From Streptosporangium canum (GTDB lineage: Bacteria > Actinomycetota > Actinomycetes > Streptosporangiales > Streptosporangiaceae), in assembly GCF_900113865.1 (NCBI RefSeq), contig NZ_FOQY01000027.1:1-64000 (forward strand): a stretch of DNA of 64,000 bases, given 5' to 3'. Shown here piece after piece: positions 1 to 9,335 of this stretch. The position numbers and the translations under genes are program-made. Below the pieces are notes generated by a model, which saw only the letters and a program-made list of their open reading frames with translations, did not search any database and was not told the DNA's origin. The stretch's first letter is position 1. Each line of letters opens with the position of its first letter.

Positions 1-80
1 GTCGGCAGGAGTCTCACCTGCACCACCAGCTTCACCTCGCCCACGGTATCTTTTGGTCCATGTCACCGTGATGGGAACCC

Positions 81-248
81 GACAAGGGCGCCTCGGCCCG
101 CCTGCTGCGCAAGAAGTACTCCGCTCACGTCCGCGAGTATCTGCGGGGCGGCCATTCGTGGTCGCCGTCCTACGTCGCCGCCTCCTGTGGCGGCGCACCC
201 TTGAGCATCATCAAGGGTGCATCGAAAACCTCAAAACGCCCGGACTGA
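81..248 (+). pseudogene. C-terminal fragment of an IS200/IS605-type TnpA transposase
   Basis: Frame 81-248 encodes the characteristic end of a Y1 (HUH) TnpA: 'RLLRKKYSAHVREYL', then 'SWSPSYVAASCGGAPLSIIK'. After the last Lys the usual ending (tyrosine/cysteine-I-E-N-x-K-T-P-G) continues only in another frame (about 215-245), so at least one frameshift is present. The catalytic HUH and tyrosine parts are absent; the bases before 81 contain an in-frame stop. This is a relic, not an active transposase. Family assignment is from motif memory. Confidence 0.6.
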
Positions 249-289
249 CGACCGGACGTTCACACCCCCAGGACCGGGAAGCGATTCCT

Positions 290-309
290 CCCGGGCTTGA
301 ACGCCCGGG
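290..309. repeat. Subterminal hairpin of an IS200/IS605-like right end
   Basis: Perfect 7-bp stem CCCGGGC / GCCCGGG with a 6-base loop, located about 40 bases after the TnpA relic. IS200/IS605 elements end in such imperfect palindromes that TnpA binds as single strands. No T-run follows, so a terminator is less likely. Confidence 0.45.
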
Positions 310-608
310 GTTCCACGCCAGATCACGCTGAACCCGTGAACACTGCGTCCATAAGCGCTGAACCCCGTGCGCGCCGGACTCCCGTGAGCGCCGGACTCCC
401 GTGAGCGCCGAGCCGGGGGCAGCCGGTCGGGTCGCCCCCAACCACACCCGCCCGGACACCGCCGGGGGAAGGGGCGCCCGTCGCCCCTCGCCCCCGCCCC
501 TCGCCCCCGGCGATCAGCACCCCCTAATCGGCCCGGCCGTCTTCACGGAGACGGGGAAGGCCCGGAGAATGGCGGGACGGCAAGCATCATCGAGACATTG
601 GCAGGCGT
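310..608. other. Intergenic stretch without a supported gene
   Basis: About 300 bases of GC-rich sequence with short direct repeats of 'gcgccggactcccgtga' near 372-405. No frame has convincing coding character. The promoter of the next gene probably lies near its right end. Confidence 0.4.
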
Positions 609-1397
609 ATGGCACTCCTGGGGCACGACCGCTACTGCGACGAGATCATCACTCAGACCGACCTGCTCAGGGAGCTCCTGAAGGGCGCCGACCTGTCCGC
701 GGACGTGCCGACCTGCCCCGGTTGGACGCTCGCCGGGCTCGTCCGGCACATCGGCGGCAATCTCCGCACCTGCGAGACGGCGGTCCGGACCGGGGAGAGT
801 GTGGACGACCCCGGCAAGCAGGTCCCCGGCGTGACGGGACCGGACGGCGACGACCCGGCCGAGCTGGACGCCTGGCTCGCCGAGGGGGCCGCACGATACG
901 CGGGCACGCTGCGCGAGGCGGGCCCCGACGCCGAGGCGCGGATCTGGACGTTCCAGGGGAGCACGGCCTTCTGGGTCCGCCGTGGGCTGCACGACCTGGT
1001 GATCCACCGCGCCGACGCGGCCACCGCGGTGGGCAGCGGTTTCACCGTCGCCCCCGAGGTGGCGGCCGACGCCGTCGACGAGTTCCTGGAACTGCTGAGC
1101 GGCCAGCAGGCCGGCGGCTCCCCCGCCCTCGCGGAGCTGCGCGGCTCCGGCAGGAGCATCCACCTCCACGCGACCGACACCGGCGCCGAGCTGGACGCCG
1201 AGTGGCTCATCGAGTTCGGGGCGGACGGCTTCACCTGGCGCCGCGGCCACACGAAGGCCACCGTCGCGCTACGCGGCCCGCTCACCGATGTCCTGCTGGT
1301 CTTCTACCGGCGGCTGCCGGCGGACAGCGATCGGGTGGAGGTGCTGGGCGATCCGGCGCTGCTGGACTTCTGGCTGGAGCGGGCCTCACTCAGCTGA
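609..1397 (+). CDS. Maleylpyruvate isomerase/mycothiol-dependent family protein (DinB-like fold)
   Basis: A 262-residue protein with the MDMPI arrangement. The N-terminal four-helix part (about 1-150) carries 'DVPTCPGWTLAGLVRHIGG', in which the Trp and the His of the metal-binding helix are typical. A second His lies in 'GLHDLVIHRADAA', followed by a C-terminal SCP2-like domain (about 160-262). Family members are metal-dependent mycothiol S-transferases or isomerases acting in the cytosol; the substrate cannot be told. The ATG at 609 precedes the conserved region directly. The gene stands alone, with no operon partner. Confident about family, not about reaction. Confidence 0.8.
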   Translation: MALLGHDRYCDEIITQTDLLRELLKGADLSADVPTCPGWTLAGLVRHIGGNLRTCETAVRTGESVDDPGKQVPGVTGPDGDDPAELDAWLAEGAARYAGTLREAGPDAEARIWTFQGSTAFWVRRGLHDLVIHRADAATAVGSGFTVAPEVAADAVDEFLELLSGQQAGGSPALAELRGSGRSIHLHATDTGAELDAEWLIEFGADGFTWRRGHTKATVALRGPLTDVLLVFYRRLPADSDRVEVLGDPALLDFWLERASLS

Positions 1398-1402
1398 GCC
1401 CG

Positions 1403-1504
1403 TCCGAGCGCGCCCGAGCGAGACCGGGTGGGGCCGGGCGGAACCGAGTGGAAGCGAGCGAGACCGGACGGAACCGAGCACGACCGGGCGCGACCGGGCG
1501 GGCC
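1403..1504. repeat. Degenerate short-period repeat tract
   Basis: Just after the previous stop codon the sequence repeats an approximately 10-base motif of the type 'gaccgggcgg' / 'gaaccgagcg' about ten times with variations. It is non-coding and probably a low-complexity spacer. Confidence 0.45.
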
Positions 1505-1572
1505 CCCTGCCTCACCGGAGACGCCGGCCCCCATGGAGCGCACGGTTCCTCCCATCGGGTCGCCCCACACTC

Positions 1573-2073
1573 CTACGACGGATGGGACTGCCGGTAGACG
1601 ACAGCCGGCGCGGGCGGTCCGTTCCTTCCGCTCGCCCGGCGGGCGGAGGTGGACAGCAGCAGCAGGAAGGCGGTCTGGGCGAGCATGCCGGGCGCGAGGG
1701 GCGGCGCCGGCCCCACCGACTTGGTCAGGGCGTACCACCAGCTGGAGAGGACGGGGAGGGTCTCCCACGTGCCGGCGTATCGCTGGTCGAGGAAGCCGGC
1801 CTCGTAGTTGGCGGCCACGTGGGCGTAGACGCCGAACAGCGCCACCAGCACCACGGCCACCGCGAGTCCCCGGACCGCGACGATCACACGTGGGGAGTCG
1901 TGGAGCACCGGCAGCGCGACCCCTGCCGCGAGAAGGACCAGCGCGCCCCAGGGCAGGAGCTGCTCCCAGGTCTGCCAGTGGCGTTCGGTGGCCAGCTCGA
2001 AGGCGGTGCCGAGGATGCTCAGCACGGTCAGGGCGATGAGGCCGCGGCGCAGCGTCACGAGGCCGCCGTTCAA
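1573..2073 (-). CDS. Hypothetical integral membrane protein (about four TM segments)
   Basis: 166 residues starting from TTG, overlapping the upstream lipoprotein stop by four bases (TTGA), which indicates translational coupling. Hydrophobic segments lie at about residues 8-28, 40-58, 65-90 and 125-145. The C-terminus is Arg/Pro-rich and cytosolic by the positive-inside rule. No catalytic motif or family is recognised. The coupling to a small lipoprotein suggests an envelope-associated pair. Codon use matches the neighbours. Confidence 0.6.
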   Translation of the reverse strand: MNGGLVTLRRGLIALTVLSILGTAFELATERHWQTWEQLLPWGALVLLAAGVALPVLHDSPRVIVAVRGLAVAVVLVALFGVYAHVAANYEAGFLDQRYAGTWETLPVLSSWWYALTKSVGPAPPLAPGMLAQTAFLLLLSTSARRASGRNGPPAPAVVYRQSHPS

Positions 2074-2414
2074 GGCTTCAGCGCCGATATGATCTTGTTC
2101 ACTGTGTCCTGACCCGGGTTGTACTTGGCGAGGTTCTCACGCAGCGAGGTGAGGTCGCTGTCATCGGCGGCGTAGGGCCGGTATTCGACGACCTCCTTCG
2201 CCCATCGTTCGGGGTTGGACACGCCGGCGGTTCTGAGCGCGGCGGCGATCTCGGCCTCACCGGCGGTGTTCGCCGAGACCTTCCCCGACCGGGTCGATCC
2301 GCTTGTGTTCGTCGTGGGGGCAGGCGTCTGCTCCGCCGTCGATCCGCCGCAGGCGGTGAGTGAGACACAGGCGGCGAGTGCCACCAGAGCCAGCTCCGTT
2401 TTCCCTGATTTCAC
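2070..2414 (-). CDS. Small lipoprotein
   Basis: 114 residues. The signal sequence ends in a lipobox 'SLTACGG', giving lipidation at the Cys near residue 23. A Ser/Thr/Pro-rich linker (about 26-50) is followed by a soluble domain containing 'TAGVSNPERWAKEVVEYRPY'. The protein is expected at the outer face of the cytoplasmic membrane. It is first in a two-gene operon with the membrane protein at 1573-2073. Function unknown; the C-terminal helical domain is not recognised. Confidence 0.7.
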   Translation of the reverse strand: MKSGKTELALVALAACVSLTACGGSTAEQTPAPTTNTSGSTRSGKVSANTAGEAEIAAALRTAGVSNPERWAKEVVEYRPYAADDSDLTSLRENLAKYNPGQDTVNKIISALKP

Positions 2415-2614
2415 CGTGCTCCGTCCAGCGTGACGTCCTTACCGGTTACTTCCAGACTGGCCACGTCGTCTCAGATCAACCTCTGTGCGGCATGAAAATC
2501 AGCTGAGATTGAAGGTGTTCTGGTGCGGCGGATACGCCGGGGGCCGCCGGTCGTGCGGGAGAACGCCCGCGCGTGACCGGCGCGTGGGACTGCGGCTCTC
2601 CGGCCAGGCCCGGC

Positions 2615-3642
<1,028 letters not shown>

Positions 3643-3646
<4 letters not shown>

Positions 3647-4491
3647 GGGCCGGCCGTCCACTTGTCGCGCAGGCTGGCCAGGATGACGACGGAGACGGTC
3701 AGCAGGACGAGGCTGAGCACGATGGCCGCCTCGGGTTCGGTCTCCAGGGCGAGGTAGACGGCCAGCGGCATGGTCTGGGTCTGCCCGGGGAAGTTTCCGG
3801 CGAAGGTGATGGTGGCCCCGAACTCGCCCAGCGCGCGGGCCCAGCACAGGACGGTTCCCGCCAGGACGCCCGGCGCGATCAGGGGCAGGGTGACGCGGCG
3901 GAAGATGACCCAGCGGGAGGCCCCCAGGGTGGCGGCGGCCTCCTCCAGCCGCAGGTCGGCGGCGCGCAGCGCGCCCTCGACGCTGATGACCAGGAACGGC
4001 ATGGCGACGAACGCCTCGGCGATCACCACCCCGGCGGTGGTGAACGGCAGGGTGATGCCGAAGGTGGCGTCCAGCCACTGGCCGATCAGGCCGCGCCGCC
4101 CCAGCACGAGCAGCAGCGCGACGCCCCCCACCACCGGAGGCAGCACGAGGGGGACGGTGATCAGCGCCCGCGCCAGGCGACGGCCGGGGAAGGCGACGCG
4201 GGCCAGCAGCCACGCCAGCGGCACGCCGAGCAGCAGGCACAGCAGCGTGGCCAGGGTCGCGGTCACCAGCGACAGCCGCAGCGCCTCCAGCACCTGCGGC
4301 TCGGCCAGCCGTCGGGCCAGGGTGGACCAGGGGGCGCGCACCAGCAGCCCGGCCAGCGGCAGCACCAGGAAGGCCATGCCGAGCACGGCGGGCAGGACCA
4401 GCACCCACGGGAGGCGGCCCGCCGTACCGCGCGCCGGGCCGGAGCGGCGCGGTGCGCCGTCCGGGCCGGCCGACGTCGGGGAAGGTGTCAT
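3643..4491 (-). CDS. modB: Molybdate ABC transporter permease
   Basis: 282 residues with five to six membrane segments. It carries the binding-protein-dependent permease EAA-type loop near 'EEAAATLGASRWVIFRRVTLP' (about residues 180-200). The N-terminal about 30 residues are Pro/Ser/Gly-rich and cytosolic. The start chosen (ATG 4491) lies five bases after the modA stop, and the 3' end overlaps modC by four bases. The order modA-modB-modC is canonical. It forms the channel through the membrane and couples to ModC. Confidence 0.92.
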
Positions 4492-4496
4492 ATCGC

Positions 4497-5282
4497 TCAG
4501 GGAGCTTCGAAGCCGGCCTTGGTCAGCACGTCCTTGCCCTGCTGCGACAGGACCAGCTCGACGAACTGCCTGGCCGGCTCCGCCGCCTTGGACAGCGCGG
4601 CGATCGGGTAGTCGTTGATCGCCTTGTCCGCCTCGGGGAAGTCGATGCCCTTGACCTTGCCGCCGGAGGCGAGCACGTCGGTCCGGTAGACCAGGGCGGC
4701 GTCCACCTCGCCGAGCGACACCTTGGTCAGCGTGGCCTTGACGTCCTGCTCCAGGGTGACCGGGGTGACCGTGAGCCCGGCCGCGTCCAGTGCCTTGACC
4801 GCCGCCGCGCCGCACGGCACCTGGGCGGCGCACAGGGCGACCTTGACCTTCGGGTCCGCCAGGTCCGCCAGGCCGTCCACCTTGGCCGGGTTGTCGGCCG
4901 GGACGGCGATCTGCAGCTTGTTGCGCGCGAACGTGGCCGGGCCGGCGGCCAGGGAGACGTCGGTGACGGTCTTCATCGTGGCGGGGCTGGCGGCGGCGAA
5001 CACGTCGGCCGGGGCGCCCTGGACGATCTGCTGGGCCAGCGTGGCGCTGGATCCGAAGTTGAACCTCACCTCCGTGCCCGGGTGGGCGGCCTCGAAGACC
5101 TCGCCCAGCTCGCCGAACGTGCCGGTCAGCGACGCGGCGGCGAACACCGTCAGCGTCGTGGCCGCACCACCGCCGGAGGCCGCGGGGGCGGCCTGGCCGC
5201 CGGCGCCGCACCCGGAGAGACCGGCGGCCAGGGTGAGGGCGAGCGGGACCGTGACGGTCCACCGGGGAAGACGCCTGAACAA
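4497..5282 (-). CDS. modA: Molybdate-binding lipoprotein
   Basis: 261 residues. The signal peptide has a lipobox 'GLSGCGAG' (Cys near 25), so the protein is membrane-anchored outside the cell. The mature part shows ModA landmarks: 'LTVFAAASLTGTFGEL' (the Ser of the oxyanion site), 'FNFGSSATLAQQI' (second Ser pair) and 'GEVDAALVYRTDV' (Tyr ligand loop). It delivers molybdate to ModBC. It lies directly after the HTH-TOBE gene with a nine-base gap, so all four genes probably share one transcript. Confidence 0.93.
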   Translation of the reverse strand: MFRRLPRWTVTVPLALTLAAGLSGCGAGGQAAPAASGGGAATTLTVFAAASLTGTFGELGEVFEAAHPGTEVRFNFGSSATLAQQIVQGAPADVFAAASPATMKTVTDVSLAAGPATFARNKLQIAVPADNPAKVDGLADLADPKVKVALCAAQVPCGAAAVKALDAAGLTVTPVTLEQDVKATLTKVSLGEVDAALVYRTDVLASGGKVKGIDFPEADKAINDYPIAALSKAAEPARQFVELVLSQQGKDVLTKAGFEAP

Positions 5283-5291
5283 CGGGGCTCC

Positions 5292-5714
5292 TTACTGGCT
5301 CACCGCGCGGACGCGGTCGGGGATCTCCACGACGACGTTGGTGGACTTGATCACGGCGACCGCCACCACCCCCACCTCCAGGCCCAGCTCGTCGGCCGCC
5401 TGGCGGCTCATCAGCGACACCACCCGGTACGGCCCGGCGGCGATCTCCACCTGGGCCATCACCGCGTCCTTGATCACCTCGGTCACGATCCCGCGGAAGC
5501 GGTTACGTGCCGAGGAGTGCCCCGAGCCGTTCTCGGCCTCGACCTGCGAGCGCGCGAACGCCGCCAGGTCCGCGCCCGCCACCGTCCGGTGGCCGTGCTC
5601 GTCCCGGCGGGCCGGAAGCCGGCCGGCGTCGACCCATCGGCGCACGGTGTCGGAGCTGACCCCGAGCAGCGCGGCGGCCTCACTGATCCGGAACGTCGTC
5701 ACGACAACCACCAT
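5292..5714 (-). CDS. HTH-TOBE molybdate-responsive regulator/molbindin
   Basis: 140 residues with two parts. Residues about 6-50 are an excisionase/MerR-like helix-turn-helix ('FRISEAAALLGVSSDTVRRW', then 'DAGRLPARR'). Residues about 70-136 are a single TOBE/Mop domain ('RNRFRGIVTEVIKDAVMAQVEI', of which the key strand is 'GIVTEVIKDAVMAQVE'). Mop domains bind molybdate or tungstate as oligomers. This architecture, placed first in a modABC operon, suggests an oxyanion-sensing repressor of the operon in place of a classical ModE. DNA binding is inferred. Confidence 0.82.
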   Translation of the reverse strand: MVVVVTTFRISEAAALLGVSSDTVRRWVDAGRLPARRDEHGHRTVAGADLAAFARSQVEAENGSGHSSARNRFRGIVTEVIKDAVMAQVEIAAGPYRVVSLMSRQAADELGLEVGVVAVAVIKSTNVVVEIPDRVRAVSQ

Positions 5715-5722
5715 ACCTTCGC

Positions 5723-5740
5723 ATATTCAGGTCCTGATAC
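5723..5740. promoter_or_regulatory. Possible operator of the molybdate operon
   Basis: A short dyad TCAGG-T-CCTGA (5727-5737) sits in an AT-richer patch 12-25 bases upstream of the HTH-TOBE start codon. Only five base pairs are perfect, so the call is weak. Confidence 0.25.
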
Positions 5741-5942
5741 CCGTATTTCATGGCAATCACGCGGCCACTCTCCAGATCGCCATCTCATCTGCGGGAGCAG
5801 CGGAAGCGGCCCTCTCCGCGCACCGCGGGCGCACGGCCCGCTCACCGCGATCCTCCCAGGCCCTCAAGGAACCGCGCCCCTCCCTGGCCCGCAACGAAGA
5901 CCGCCCCAGCAGCCGTGCCGACAACGCCGCGGGTCAATACAT

Positions 5943-8072
5943 CTAGCGGACGGCCTGCCGCTCGGTCAGGGCGGCGTATCGCCCGCCGAGTCGCATCAGC
6001 TCGTCATGGGTGCCCCGCTCGGCGACGCCGCCCGCCTCGACGACGAGGATCTGGTCGGCGTCGCGCACGGTGCTCAGCCGATGGGCGATCACGATGCGCG
6101 TCTGGGTCAGCCGGGCGAGGTTCTCCTCGATCGCGGCCTCGGTGGCGGTGTCGAGGTGGCTGGTCGCCTCGTCCAGCAGCAGGACCCGCGGCCGGGGGAG
6201 CAGGGCGCGGGCGAGGGCGATCCGCTGGCGCTGGCCGCCGGAGAGGCCGCTGCCCTCGGTGAGCATCGTCTCGTATCCCATGGGCATGGTCATGATGTCG
6301 TCGTGGACACGGGCCAGCCTGGCCGCCGCCACCACCTGCTCCAGCGACGCGCCGGGAACGGTCAGGCCGATGTTCTCCCTGATGGTCCCGGTGAAGAGAT
6401 GCGGCTCCTGGGTGACCACGCCGAACCGGCCGCGCAACCAGCGCGGATCGAGTTCGGCCGCCGGCACCCCGTCGTAGCGGACCTCGCCCTCCACCGGCTG
6501 GTACAGGCCCAGCAGGACCCGTCCCAACGTGCTCTTCCCCGACCCGGAGGGTCCCACCAGGGCGATCTTCCGTCCCGGGCCGACCGCCAGGGACACGTGC
6601 CTGAGCGTCCACGGAGAACGTGGATCGAAGCGGAATCCCACATCCCGCAGCACCACCTCCCCGTGGAGGACCGGCAGCTTCCGGCCGCCCCGCTCGGGCT
6701 CGGCCTCGACGATGTCGGCCAGGCGCTCGAAGTGCGCCCCGGCCTCCTGAAGCTCCTGCAGGCTGGTCAGCAGCGAGGTCAGCGGGGTGAGGGCGGAGAC
6801 GGCCAGCGCGTTGAGCGCGAGCATCGTCCCCAGGCTCAGCTCCCCGTCCAGCACCTGGGACGCGCCCACGAGCAGCAGCATCGCGGGACCGAGGATCCTG
6901 ACCCCCGACAGGGCCGCGTCCAGGACCCCGCGCGTCAGCCCCAGGCGCATGTCGGCGTTCATCTGGGCGGTGAACATCCCGGACCACCGCTCCACCGCGC
7001 GCCACTCCGCGCTGGACGCCTTGAGCGTCTCGATCCCCCCGATGGACTCGATGAGACGGCCCTGAGTCGTGGCGGCGGCGGTCAGCCCGCGCCCGGTGAG
7101 ATCCGTGATCCGCCGCCGGGTGGCCAGCAGCAGCACGACCTGGACGGCCGCCACCGCGGCCAGGCACCCTCCGAGGACGGGGTCGCGCAACAGGATCAGG
7201 ACCATGAAGACCACGGCCAGCGGGCCGTCGAGCAGCGCGGAGAGCAGCTGGCCCGACATCATGGCCCGCAGGTTGGCCGCGCTCTGCGTGCGCATGACCA
7301 GGTCGCTCGTGCCGCGAAGGGTGAAGAACCGGTAGGGCAGCGCGAACAGGTGGCCGATCACCCCCGCCGTGAGGTCGGTGTCGGCCCGCGCCCGCAGCAC
7401 GAGCAGCACGGCGCTACGGAGGTAGCCGAGGACCGACTGGGTGAGCACGACGAAGCCGAGCCCCACCGCGAGGATCCGGATCAGGTAGTGGTCCTCACCG
7501 GGGAGGACCTCGTCGACGACGAGCGCGGTGAACGCCGGTACGACGAGGGCGAGCACCTGCAGCAGGAAGGAGGCCAGCAGCGCCTGGAGCAGCAGCCCGC
7601 GGTGGCGCGTCAGGGCCGCGCGGATCAGGTCCCGGCGCCACGGCCGGCGCTCCGGCGCCTCGACGCTGAACCCGGGGCCGGGCTCGAAGGCCAGGACGAC
7701 CCCGGTGAACCCGGTGTCGAACTCCTCCGGTGTGAGCCTGCGCCGGCCGGAGGCGGGATCGACGACCTCGACGACGTCCGGACGCCAGCGCTCGACGACC
7801 AGGAAGTGGTTGAACTCCCAGTGCACGACGGAGGGGCCCGGCACCGCGGCGAGCTGCCGGGGAGTGAGGGAGAGTGCCTTGGTGCGCAGGCCGTACGACC
7901 TCGCGGCCTCCGCGATCGCGAACGCGGTCAGCCCGTCCCGCGACACCTGGAGGTGCTCACCGACCTCACGGATCGTCGTACGGCGTCCATGGTGGCCGAG
8001 GACCATCGCCAGGCAGGCCGCGCCGCAGTCGGCGACCGTGCTCTGCCTGATGACCGGCACCCGCCGCCTCAT
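5943..8072 (-). CDS. Peptidase C39-containing ABC exporter for a ribosomal peptide
   Basis: 709 residues. The N-terminal C39 peptidase (1-130) has Gln10, catalytic Cys16 in 'ADCGAACLAM', His89 in 'EFNHFLVVE' and Asp105 in 'DPASG'. A six-helix exporter domain follows (about 160-440). The ABC ATPase (about 470-709) has 'VGPSGSGKSTLG', 'LSGGQRQRIALARAL' and 'VLLLDEATSHLD'. Such proteins cut leader peptides after a double Gly and export the core. The precursor at 10367-10516 has exactly such a site, and this is the last gene of that operon. All catalytic residues are present, so it should be active. Confidence 0.9.
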   Translation of the reverse strand: MRRRVPVIRQSTVADCGAACLAMVLGHHGRRTTIREVGEHLQVSRDGLTAFAIAEAARSYGLRTKALSLTPRQLAAVPGPSVVHWEFNHFLVVERWRPDVVEVVDPASGRRRLTPEEFDTGFTGVVLAFEPGPGFSVEAPERRPWRRDLIRAALTRHRGLLLQALLASFLLQVLALVVPAFTALVVDEVLPGEDHYLIRILAVGLGFVVLTQSVLGYLRSAVLLVLRARADTDLTAGVIGHLFALPYRFFTLRGTSDLVMRTQSAANLRAMMSGQLLSALLDGPLAVVFMVLILLRDPVLGGCLAAVAAVQVVLLLATRRRITDLTGRGLTAAATTQGRLIESIGGIETLKASSAEWRAVERWSGMFTAQMNADMRLGLTRGVLDAALSGVRILGPAMLLLVGASQVLDGELSLGTMLALNALAVSALTPLTSLLTSLQELQEAGAHFERLADIVEAEPERGGRKLPVLHGEVVLRDVGFRFDPRSPWTLRHVSLAVGPGRKIALVGPSGSGKSTLGRVLLGLYQPVEGEVRYDGVPAAELDPRWLRGRFGVVTQEPHLFTGTIRENIGLTVPGASLEQVVAAARLARVHDDIMTMPMGYETMLTEGSGLSGGQRQRIALARALLPRPRVLLLDEATSHLDTATEAAIEENLARLTQTRIVIAHRLSTVRDADQILVVEAGGVAERGTHDELMRLGGRYAALTERQAVR

Positions 8073-8145
8073 CGCCCCGCCCCGGACGCCGGCCCCGTCA
8101 TCCCTGTCCCCGCCATCGCTGTCCCGGTCATCGCACCGGCCCCCG

Positions 8146-8334
8146 TCATCGCGCCGGCCCGAGCGCCGGCAGGATCCCGATCAGCACCACCCCGGTCATC
8201 GACAGCGCGAGCAGTCCCACGTAGACCCACAGGCCGAGCAGGACCTTGCCGGAGACCGTACGCAACCGCTCGACGCGCCGCCGGGAGGCCAGGTGGTGAT
8301 GGAGGGCCCTCTCCCGGAACGGGAGCCCGCTCAC
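8146..8334 (-). CDS. Small membrane protein of the RiPP operon
   Basis: 62 residues from a GTG at 8334 that overlaps the stop of the upstream maturation gene (GTGA). A basic N-terminus ('LHHHLASRRRVERLR') is followed by one long or two short hydrophobic helices, about residues 28-58. No family is recognised. Its size and place just before the exporter suggest an accessory subunit or immunity peptide, but nothing proves it. The 73 bases between it and the exporter contain short repeats of 'ccggtcatcgcaccgg' type. Confidence 0.6.
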   Translation of the reverse strand: MSGLPFRERALHHHLASRRRVERLRTVSGKVLLGLWVYVGLLALSMTGVVLIGILPALGPAR

Positions 8335-9335
8335 GTCCCGGTCCGCTCGGCCGTACCCCAGAACCACTCGATCTTCGCGGTGCTCCTGCGCCGCTCGACC
8401 CATTCGGCGAAGATCCTCCGCTCGGCCAGGACACGGACGGCGTCGTCGAGGACGGCGGGCTCCACCGCCAGCACCTTGATCAGCAACTGGCCCTCCTCGG
8501 TCTCGAAGGGCCCGGCCACCGTCCCCGGCTCGGCCCCGAAGACCAGGTCGGCCGTCGCGGGGTCCAGTTCCTCCCTCCGCAGGGAGGCGAACACCTCCCC
8601 CGGCCTGGCCGTGCCGTCCGCGAACGCCCGCTCCACGCTCTCCAGGAATCCACCGGGATCCGGCACGCGGAGGCCGGCCCCGGCGTCGAGCACGACCTTC
8701 GCGACGCGGACGACGTCGAGCCCGTGACCGTGCTCGGCGAACCAGTCCTCGACGTGCCCGGCGGCCACCCGCGAGCGGAGCCGCGCCACCGACGCCTCGA
8801 CCGCGACCAGCTCCTCCAGCTCGTCGTGGGAGACGCGGTTGCGGTCCATCCACGCCCGGGTCTCCCCGCCGGTCAGCAGCCCGCGCGCCCGGCGGAAGGC
8901 GTCCATCGCCGCCTGCAGCTCGGTGTCGGTCAGCGGCTCCGGCGCCTCCTCCATCACCTCGCGCACCAGACTGTCGGTGATGAGGCGGTCGGCCAGCCGG
9001 GATTCGTCCCAGATGAAGTCCAGGCAGGCGACGGCACGGGCCACGGAGGTCTCGACACCGTTGACCCGGAGCAGCAGATGCTCACCGGCCCGGTGCACCC
9101 CTCGCAGCGGCCAGGGCAGCGCCCGGTCGGGACACCAGGACAGGGAGACCGTGGCGCCGTCGCCCTCCTTGACGAGCAGGGCGTGCTGGAGCGATCCGTC
9201 GTACTCCTCCCGCTGGCTGATCAGCCGTACCCGCACCTGGGGGTGGGCCGCCCTGAACCCGGCCAGGTCCCGCTCCGCCGTACCGCCGCTGAGCAGGCCG
9301 ACCGCGTCGGCGAGCATCCGCCCGTCCGCCATCAC
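8331..9335 (-). CDS. Parvulin (PpiC)-related peptide maturation protein
   Basis: 334 residues. The C-terminal half (about 190-320) resembles a PpiC/SurA-type peptidyl-prolyl isomerase arrangement: helices, then 'FADGTARPGEVFASLRRE' and 'GPFETEEGQLLIKVLAVEPA', the parvulin 'G-x-F-x-T-x-x-G' strand. The N-terminal half is unfamiliar. I recall a family named as putative peptide maturation system protein, PpiC-related (TIGR04500), found beside peptide exporters, and this fits; no search was possible. It is soluble with no signal peptide. It overlaps the ATP-grasp gene upstream and the small membrane gene downstream by four bases each, so expression is tightly coupled. Confidence 0.7.
   Translation of the reverse strand: MMADGRMLADAVGLLSGGTAERDLAGFRAAHPQVRVRLISQREEYDGSLQHALLVKEGDGATVSLSWCPDRALPWPLRGVHRAGEHLLLRVNGVETSVARAVACLDFIWDESRLADRLITDSLVREVMEEAPEPLTDTELQAAMDAFRRARGLLTGGETRAWMDRNRVSHDELEELVAVEASVARLRSRVAAGHVEDWFAEHGHGLDVVRVAKVVLDAGAGLRVPDPGGFLESVERAFADGTARPGEVFASLRREELDPATADLVFGAEPGTVAGPFETEEGQLLIKVLAVEPAVLDDAVRVLAERRIFAEWVERRRSTAKIEWFWGTAERTGT

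Noticed and set aside
401-1597. Open frame overlapping the mycothiol-type gene
   Set aside because: Arg/Pro/Gly-rich translation in another frame of a gene with recognisable motifs.
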